Source: Bugulina stolonifera
Lineage: Eukaryota > Bryozoa > Gymnolaemata > Cheilostomatida > Bugulidae
DNA length: 64,000 nucleotides
Reading direction: 5' to 3'
Assembly: GCA_935421135.1 (NCBI GenBank)
Contig: OW285187.1
Coordinates: 20,832,429 to 20,896,428, forward strand
The notes beneath the pieces were generated by a model. That model worked only from the letters and a program-made list of their open reading frames with translations. It was not told the DNA's origin and searched no databases. Of the stretch, positions 55,915-64,000 are shown piece after piece. How positions within the stretch are numbered: the first letter of the stretch is position 1; each line of letters starts with the position of its first letter. A program made the position numbers and the translations under genes.

Positions 55915-58900
55915 TCATGTTTGAGACCGGTGTCTTCTCCATGCCCTTTGTATGGTCAAGGTAGCGTTCTGAATCTGTCTAATCTTAGAGGAATGTTCAT
56001 TTTTTCTATTCATTTTTTTCAAGTTGGTAAAATGTTTGGGAACATGTTCAGTAGCAGGCTGGTTGATATTGGGTGTAGTGAGCTCCATATTGTTAACAGG
56101 CTGGGTATCCTGTTGTTGTCTCATTGGGTCACCCATCTCTACCCGGAATGATTTTTCCCCAACTTTCGACTTTAATGTAACAGTAACAGGTTTCTTCTGA
56201 TAATGACTTGATCTGTGACTAAATTCTCGACTACTACCCCTTAAAGTTGTGTGCTGAGGTTGATGTTTGTTGTCTTCCAGGCCATTTTGTTTCTCAAAAT
56301 ACTGCTTCGACCTTGCTTTATCTTGTATCTGAAATTCCTTCTGTTTCTTCTTAAGTTGTTTGGTCAGATATTGGTGAAGCTGGGATTTTAAGGCACCCTG
56401 AAAAATAATACGTGGAAATCATGCATTTAGATTCCAGTTCAAAAGTTAAGATCCAAAACCTTATCTCAGTGTATTTTCACTATTTTGTTTTAATACAGCC
56501 AAGGTCCATGAAGCAATTTAGGTCACCCTATTAATAGTGACATGTCGCTCTAACCTTCGTCACTGCAGTGCAAGTCATGGACCAAGTTGTATCGCAACAA
56601 GTAAAAGGTCCCAGATAGTAGTACAGTAGTATACTAGTAGCAGTAGCAGTAGATGATTGAAAGTCAGTCACCCGTTAGTTCGCTCTAGCATAACTAATGG
56701 GCTGTTGCCCTAAAGAAAAATTGTTGGGAGAGCATCACTTCTACTTAGGTCAACATTGTCATGGACTTTGGCTGATAGAGTTGCACGATGCATCCAGAAG
56801 TCGTATGACCAATGAGAAGCTAGAAAACAGATGGGGTTCTAAAATAACCCTACTGGTCTTGGTAAAGGGACATTTCGAAAATGTCAATTACAAACAGGGC
56901 GTTCTGACAATGTTCGGTTGGGGTTTGAGGTTCAAAGATTTTCGGAACGTCCTGTTTCTAACTGAAACTTTCGAACAGTCGCAAATTCTACTCTGCTGTT
57001 ATTAGCAATTGAAAATGGTGATATTAATTCATAAGTTAGCCTTATTAGCTTTTCTATATTTTATAGAAATGTATCATCTGTTCATAGGCATAAATATTCA
57101 CAGATCATAGATCGTAATGTTAAAGCTTTCCTTCCTTATTTCCTGAAATAAAAAATTCTCCCTCTGTCATATAGCTTGTTGGTGACATGGTTAACAGCTT
57201 TATTAAAATAATAGGCTTCATTTCTAGATACTATCAAAATTACCTTTTCCAATTCACGTTCTTTTGATTTACTATCCTTCCAAGCTTCAGTTCTCTTGCG
57301 TTGATGCCCTTGTTGGGCTAGAAGCATTGATTTAAGGGTTTTATCAAAGTCTCTCTCTGGTATTATGTCAGTTTGAGGTTGAGTAGCTGGTCGTACTGTA
57401 TTAGCTGCCTGACGACTAGTATGCATTTGGTTCGCTGAACTATAACGATGGTGCTTCTCCGGACTATTCTTGTTTATAAGTGTTGTCCTGTATCTCATTG
57501 CACTATTTGCCAACTGTACTGTGCTGTATTTTGTTGAAGAGCTAGTCGAATAACCACTTTCTTTTTCTGAAACTGATGTGTCACTTACTTGATCTGAAGG
57601 TGCGGCCACGATTTCTCTCATTGGGTTACATGTCTTAGGGTTAGTTTTTGAAGGCGAAGTAGTTCCTTTACTGTTTTTTATCTTGGCTGGGTAACCATGC
57701 TTTCGATATTTTGCTAAAATCTGGTCAACCTGTGCTGTTCTTTCAGCAGCATCTGTAACTCGCTTGTCCTTAGCACTCGGAGTTCTGTATCGACCAAGGA
57801 TATCCCCAATGGATTCTTCTCTCAGTTGCTTCTCATCTTCAATTCTCTTTTGAAATGTGTTCTGCTGCGTCGATGTACTGTTTGGACTATTACTAAAGGC
57901 AGATGAGTCTCTATTTGTATGCTGTGATGGTGCTGTAGCTGAGGAATAGTGAGCCTTAACGTCAGTCTGAGAAGAGCCTTTCGTTGTTTGCTGACCTTCC
58001 CTCGACTCTGCCAGTTTTCTTTTGAATTCTTCAAGTTTCTGTCTAGTAGACTGCTCCTTTACTTCCAAGTGCTTGTCAATAACTAAAGCTCTTTGCTGGT
58101 CTATCTTCTTTTGAAGCTGGAAAACAACAGAAATCTATTGGATTATATAAGTAAAAGATTCTAGACTACATGCACCCCAATGCCCACAAGGACATTAAAA
58201 TGGATCATAACATGACTAACTGCTTGTTGACATAAACAAAAATATATGAGACAACATGCATTTGCATTGCTTCGTTCAATAATATGCAAGTACATGTAGA
58301 TGCAAGCCAAGTAGATGAAATAATGATTTTCATAAGATCAAATTCAGCCTTCAACTACTGATTTTGGTAACAATCAAATGTGTGCATTCACTGGCGCTTC
58401 AGAACAAGAAGTCGATAAGGGAATGGGTTTGCATGTGCAGTAGTAGTCCAGTGTAATATTGAACTAGCAAGTTATAAATACTACAGCGAACATTTTTGGA
58501 GTTGTCTTATCGCCACTAGTCCAGAATATTTTTGCAGTTAGCATTGGCAGTTAGCAACTCGCAAACTTTTAATTATAAATTGAAATTGCCTTTTCCTAGT
58601 TCTAATTTTAACCAGGAGAGAACAGAATCAATAGCTGGAGTTTCCATGCCACAAGAATGACTATTATTGTTGGTTTTGAGTCTGGATTTACAATCTATGT
58701 TGGTGTGGTCTGGTACTATCCATAGATCTGAAGGCTAGGCTAACTTGCCATCCAATGGTATATTCAGTAAGTAACACCAAAATATGTTCCAGTGTTCCTC
58801 AGTCACTAATAAGCATTATTCAGCAATATTGAAAATCATGACTTGCACAGTGTACAGCATACTATTGCATTGTATAGTACCTGTGGACCCTACATTACAT

Positions 58901-61900
58901 GAAATTAGCACAAAGCATAACAGCATCATGTTGCATAACAGCATCACATTGCATAATAGCATTACAGACCAACTAATACTTTTACCAAAATTGCACTGCA
59001 CATGGTACAACTATGAGCTAACAGGTATGTTCTACATGAGTAGAGTATAAAGTGGACAAACCTGAGTTTGAAGTCTCTTTTGCTGTTCCAAAGTGGTCAT
59101 TACTTTAACTCTGTCGATAGTTCCATCTTTCTTAGTAACATTGGCAAACTTGTCCTGCACTGAACGATACTGTGGCCTCGAGTTTTCTGAAGATCCTTCT
59201 GCTTCATCTGACGTGACTAGCTTAAGTTTTTGACTTGTCATATTCAAATCTGCTAACAGCTTGTTCTAAAAACCATTTCTGTTGTTAAAAGTGAATATTA
59301 TAAGCATATTGTATTATTATCTTATATTTCGTATAATACTATTATATAACACAAGTGAGAGTCATCACTTTCTAAATCTCAACCGCACAGTTTTGAGAAA
59401 AAAACGTTTTCTAATTGTATATTTTCTAAACATGCCGTTTTCAATCGGCTTTTTTCATATCTCCTCACTGTGACATAGAGAGCACAAGTTAAAATGCCTC
59501 TAGGTGTATACAAAATTACATGTATATGTATGTCTCTATGACTCTATTGGTGCATAATGTACATGCAGGGATATGCTGCTATATTTACCACTCGTTTTTG
59601 AAGTTGTTGCTCAACCAACTCTTCCTGTTCGACGAGATCAGCATCTGTACTCTTTCTCTTTAATTTCTGTGTGTATTTATGCTGATCTTGCAACTGATGT
59701 TGCGTTACTTCTATCTTTCTTCTACAACATTGACTCAGAATTTGTATGGTGGAAGTGGATAGCTTAGATTAGACAGCACAAATACCTGAAACATGGTCTT
59801 CAGTATAAAACTGCTAACAAAGTTTGTTCGGACTACCAAAAATCGTAAAACACAATTATATTAGAGCAGGCCATTTACACGTATCGCCTATGGTTGCTGT
59901 ACATTTGAAATAGATACAAAGTTACTATACTAACTTTAGTGTTTGCATTGCTATTTCCAATTCTTGTTCTATAACAGTCTTTTGGAATGCTTTTAGGTGA
60001 TTTGTTTGTTCCACTTGCTGGGCGAGATTCTCTTCTACTTTTTTATTGAGTTGAGAAACTTCTTGATTCTTTTTACGTTCAAACGGTGTGGCTGTGGCTG
60101 TACGACGCAGGGCAGGAGCTGCACTTTGAGGTTTTGGCCTTCCAGACTGAGATGTGTTGGAGGGAACTGTAGTTGGTCTAGGATCTGCAAATAGTACGTA
60201 GATTGTAGAAACAAGATAGATCTTATAATAAAAATTAAAAAACTACAAAATGTACATTGTTATTGTACTGCATACATTGTAAGATACAAATGGTACGGTC
60301 GCATATTAGTTTGGAAGTTGTCTTGTTTCGCTACCAAACCTAAAAGAGGACAACTCCAAAACTACACCCAATTAATTACATGAATGTGCTGTAACAAGAC
60401 GTGTCCAGATGGTTAATCAGGCTCTACTTTTGCACAACTGCAACTGTATGTCTTTTACTGATGTCTTTAGACAATGACTTTTTATGGAACATTACTTCAA
60501 AGCTAAGAAATATGACCTTTTAGCACCTGCGTTTAACACATATTTAAAAACATTGATATCAACAGCTCAACAAACCAAATACTAAATCAACTCATTCTGA
60601 ATCGAGTGTTAAAGAAAACCAATCTGAAACTATTTTAAATACACAACTACAGTCTACAATACTAATTGCTACCTTGTTATAGGCTCAACATGAATTGGGT
60701 TCTATAGGAAGAAACTACATGTAGATGAAAACAATCAATCATTATCTCACACGTAGTATCCAAGACAGAAAAGGATCACAAACACACATGATAAAGACTG
60801 AGCGGTTAACATCCCCATTTACATGTAACAACACATGAATGTAAATTAGAAGGGAGTAGTATATTAAGTTTAAATTAGAAAAATTCACACAGATAATGTC
60901 AGCATACTCTAACAAAGTCAGCATTATAATAAGTTGATAACTATAATAGTTACTAATAGTAATTGGTCATTGTAACAGCAAAACCCTATCAAAGTTTCTC
61001 ACCTACTTCTATCCGAACCTGTTTTTTCTTTGACCGCTCCTTTTTGGCTAGCAGTTCTGGTTACATACATAGATTTATGATAATAATTAGGCTGTCATGT
61101 TATAGATACACACACAATATATACATGACAGAGCACATGATGTATTGTTATGTTTACATGTGTACTTTATGTGTAAAATATTTCTTAGTCAGATAAATAC
61201 GTACTCTGAAAGTTCTGGTAAATACGCTTATCTTTTTATATAAAAGCCATCTATGAGACATTATTGTGCCTGTAAAACTCATTAGGTTACGCATGGTAAT
61301 ACTGATACTATCATCATCTCATCTGTAACTGCTGGTATTTACGTAATTGTACCTGTACATCATGACGCATAGACATACAAGCAGATAGCGTGAAGGAAGA
61401 CTTACTATCATGGAGCTGAAGTTGCCATGCCTCAGCTGGTGGTTCTCTACGTTTTTGTTCATTCGGAGTTGCACTCTTTAAAATTGTAGGTTTGAGTGGC
61501 GTAGCTGTTCTTTGCCTTCTGGGATTCCATTGTGCATAGTAAGCATGCCTATAATTATGTAGAAGAGAAGTATTTACATGTACTATATATTAGACGGAGC
61601 CCTGCATCAGTTATCATGTTCTATTTGCAGTTATATTTTTTGTGTATGGTCTTGTCTATAGATTCAATAGTCATAAATAAATTTGATATACATGTATAAT
61701 ATTACACAGGATATCACCATGTGTAAGCACAGCTAAACTCTTGTCAAAAATAATTTATCAAAATTCAGACATTATTGACATTGTATACATTGGAGTTATG
61801 CTCTCTCATTGTATTCAATACATGAGGTATACAACTCCAAATTAGAATGACGAAAATGCACAATAAGCTGTAATATATACATGTATATGCATTAGTAAGG

Positions 61901-64000
61901 GTGTTAAAGCTGCATGATACATACTTCGTAAGAGCATTGGCATCGTCTCTAAAGTTGATCTCCTGCCGTCTAACTGGCTTAGTTAGAGGTGCTTCATGGT
62001 ACCTGCCACCGGTGTAAAACGCCTCCTGTATATACGAAGGTTGTTGTTGTAATTTCTCAGCCAATCGCAACGACTTGTCAGCATGCTCCTTGATTAGCCT
62101 CTTAAATATGCTCATACATTCGCGGAATTTAAAGGGGTCAGTCACACCTGAAGGTTACCAATATATAAATGAAATGACATGAAACAACATCAGCTCAACT
62201 TTAATTTCAACATCGTTGACTTTTTCCACTCCTATATACAATAATACAAACATCAAATTTGGTAATGCTACAATGTTAGTACCAAGTCGTAATGATGCAA
62301 TGTAGATTTATAAGAGTACGTTGCAAAATGTTAAGTTTGGCCCTGTGATAAAATCCGAAGAAGTCAAAATGAACATCTCCATGTATGTAAACATCAGTTA
62401 TATCTATGCGCTTTTTATGACTTACACTGTATCTGATATTCTAGCTACAATATACTATACATGCGTCTACGGATTAATGTCATAACACAACATTATGTAG
62501 TATTATGTCGTAAAGTATATTTACCAGCTACAATTGGGTCTAGGAGTCGACCATTGAGAAACTCCTTGACCACATGTTGGCACAACTCTCTGTCTTCTGC
62601 AGTTAAACTTAATTTCTCCTGTTCTTCATCAACTGACACGTCCACCTGCCCGCCATGTTTCAATACATTGTTTTCAGCTTCTAACTCCGCTACTCTTGTC
62701 CGCAGCCTCTTTATCATTGATTTATCATCAATCTCTTCATTTTTCCTATAGAGAGATAAGAAATGCCTGTCATTACCAAAATCGAAAATTAATAATTTTA
62801 TAATCAGGTTTCTAAAACTACTAACCAAAATAGATTCGTATATTAAATAGTTGTCTCCCATTAACTGAAATTTTAATTGAATTTATTATGAAATTAATAA
62901 AAGCTACGACCACGGTGTGCATTTGCTTATTAGAAGGTATACATATATTATGATGTAATAGTATAAGGATGAGACTATCCAATAACCAATAACAACACAC
63001 TCTGGGATCTGACTTACAAGTTTGTGACAATTATGACTATAACTTGGAGTTGTGAACTCATATTATACAATTCTTCGAGTGAGCACAACTTCCACTGATT
63101 ACGTTTGCTTAGATAGCTTTATGACACATGTAATACTAATAGTCATACACGCACCTGATGCACATGTGCATGCAGGTACAGAACTATTCCATTAATAACA
63201 CTATTGAAGATTATAATAAGTAAATGTCACATTCATATTAATGTACTAGAATATTCCAACATATCCGTGTATTTACTATCAAATTGACAATTGATGTGGA
63301 AAAACTGGTCCCAATATTGTTCTTACGAACATAGCATGTGATATAATTACTTACCTGGCAGTGTTTGAAATACACGAAACTCTTTGCGCAAATCTACATG
63401 TTGAAATACTTTCACTTAGGTTGACCATCTCTAGTGAAATAGTAGCAATCATCGTGGTAAGACAATTCCCACCTGTCAAAATTTACAAGGAGTATATTGT
63501 TTATTAATTTTGTCACATGTGCAACTCGAGCTTGCATGGAGTTTTTTATTCCAGCAATAGTTCATAAGCAAAATGACAATAAAGTAGTGCTTATACGAAA
63601 CTATATCTCGGAAAAATTAAGGTTATAAAAGCTACATGTTGTATAGAGGTTAATAAGCTGGTCAGGGTGTTTGGTGATTTGCCCAGCATGCCTACCCATT
63701 GTATTAGAATTTTTGAAACTGTAGAATTTCAACAGCACGCATTCATGGAACTCTCTGTTAGCACACAGCTATTAATATGCCCCTACCAATGAACAGAAAA
63801 GGCTCTTTCATATATATTACAGCAATAACTGCCACCAATTCAATCACCTACCCAAGCTGTCTTTAAGGAGCATGGTAAGCAATGAGTTCCTATAAGGAAT
63901 GTGACGAGGCCTGTCACCAGAGGGAGCTGCACTGTATGGTCGTCTAGTTTTTGCAGAGCTAGACCAGCTCTTGGAGACACCAGATGGCGCTGTCTGGAGT
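55915..64000 (-). CDS. KIF6: KIF6-like (kinesin-9 family) motor protein, N-terminus off window
   Basis: The right edge lies inside the motor domain: IPYRNSLLTMLLKDSLG (about 63850-63890) and GNCLTTMIATISLEMVNLSE with STCRFAQRVSCISN (about 63359-63475). This matches KIF6-type motors, where most kinesins have TRLLQDSLGGN. Next come a neck/coiled coil with KSMIKRLRTRVAELEAENN (about 62525-62745), then FKFRECMSIFKRLIKEHADK (about 62080-62140). Basic linker exons follow (61407-61550, about 61005-61050, 59935-60186), then coiled coils (59588-59725, 59062-59264). A long Ser/Thr-rich exon (57244-58116) and a last exon (about 55915-56397) finish the protein. The last exon has an IQ-type motif, ATLTIQRAWRRHRSQ, just before the stop. 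Kinesin-9 motors work in cilia and flagella. The long tail with an IQ motif is not something I recall for vertebrate KIF6. A run-on of two genes is possible but not suggested by the evenly spaced exons. Confidence 0.72.

Noticed and set aside
56697..57005. Plus-strand 102-codon open frame starting MGCCPKEKLL
   Set aside because: It lies in an intron of the kinesin gene on the opposite strand, with no splice signals or family resemblance seen. It could be an old insertion, but I cannot support a gene.

Overview
This is animal nuclear DNA with intron-rich genes, not a bacterial or viral replicon. Exons of 40-900 bases are bounded by GT...AG introns. Base composition is AT-rich, and the palindromic word TACATGTA and its variants recur throughout the introns. 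The gene set (USP7, HAPSTR1, WDR48, an I-BAR/SH3 protein, a HAP2 gamete fusogen and a KIF6-like kinesin) fits an early-branching metazoan. A sponge is my best guess because the introns are modest and HAP2 is retained, but a cnidarian or placozoan cannot be excluded by eye.

Layout, left to right. About 1-2775 (-): the 5' part of an unrecognised protein with a repeated GLTK(S/N)LLS motif, cut by the left edge. 4949-13210 (-): a full WDR48/UAF1 gene, the WD40 activator of the USP1/USP12/USP46 deubiquitinases. 16292-17714 (+): a small gene of unknown function. 19031-25976 (-): a HAP2/GCS1 gamete-fusion protein. 26946-39240 (-): an IRSp53/BAIAP2-like protein with I-BAR domain, SH3 domain and proline-rich tail. 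40833-52189 (-): a full USP7 gene (TRAF, catalytic and ubiquitin-like domains). 52850-55120 (+): HAPSTR1 (C16orf72), head to head with USP7 across about 660 bases. 55915 to the right edge (-): a KIF6-like kinesin whose motor domain runs out of the window.

The genes do not form an operon. The pair with a clear contextual story is USP7-HAPSTR1. Both act in ubiquitin and stress/p53 biology, they share a putative bidirectional promoter here, and they are neighbours in the same head-to-head orientation in human (16p13.2), so this looks like very old microsynteny.

The most unusual structural signal is a set of minisatellites that sit on splice junctions. In three different genes (WDR48 6217-6400, the small gene 17158-17490, USP7 43052-43350) a tandem array begins at the 5' splice site, and nearly every unit carries its own GTAAGT-type donor. 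In two of them the unit also carries the last 8-12 exonic bases. A fourth array (USP7, 44258-44395) abuts a 3' splice site. The introns also hold a palindromic MITE family (TIR around GGGCACTnATAAGCTATTG), a second palindromic family with a tRNA-like core, and a SINE with perfect Pol III A and B boxes flanked by a 14-bp target-site duplication.

Exon boundaries were placed by eye from reading frame, splice consensus and remembered family sequence, and may be off by a few bases. No alignment or database search was run.
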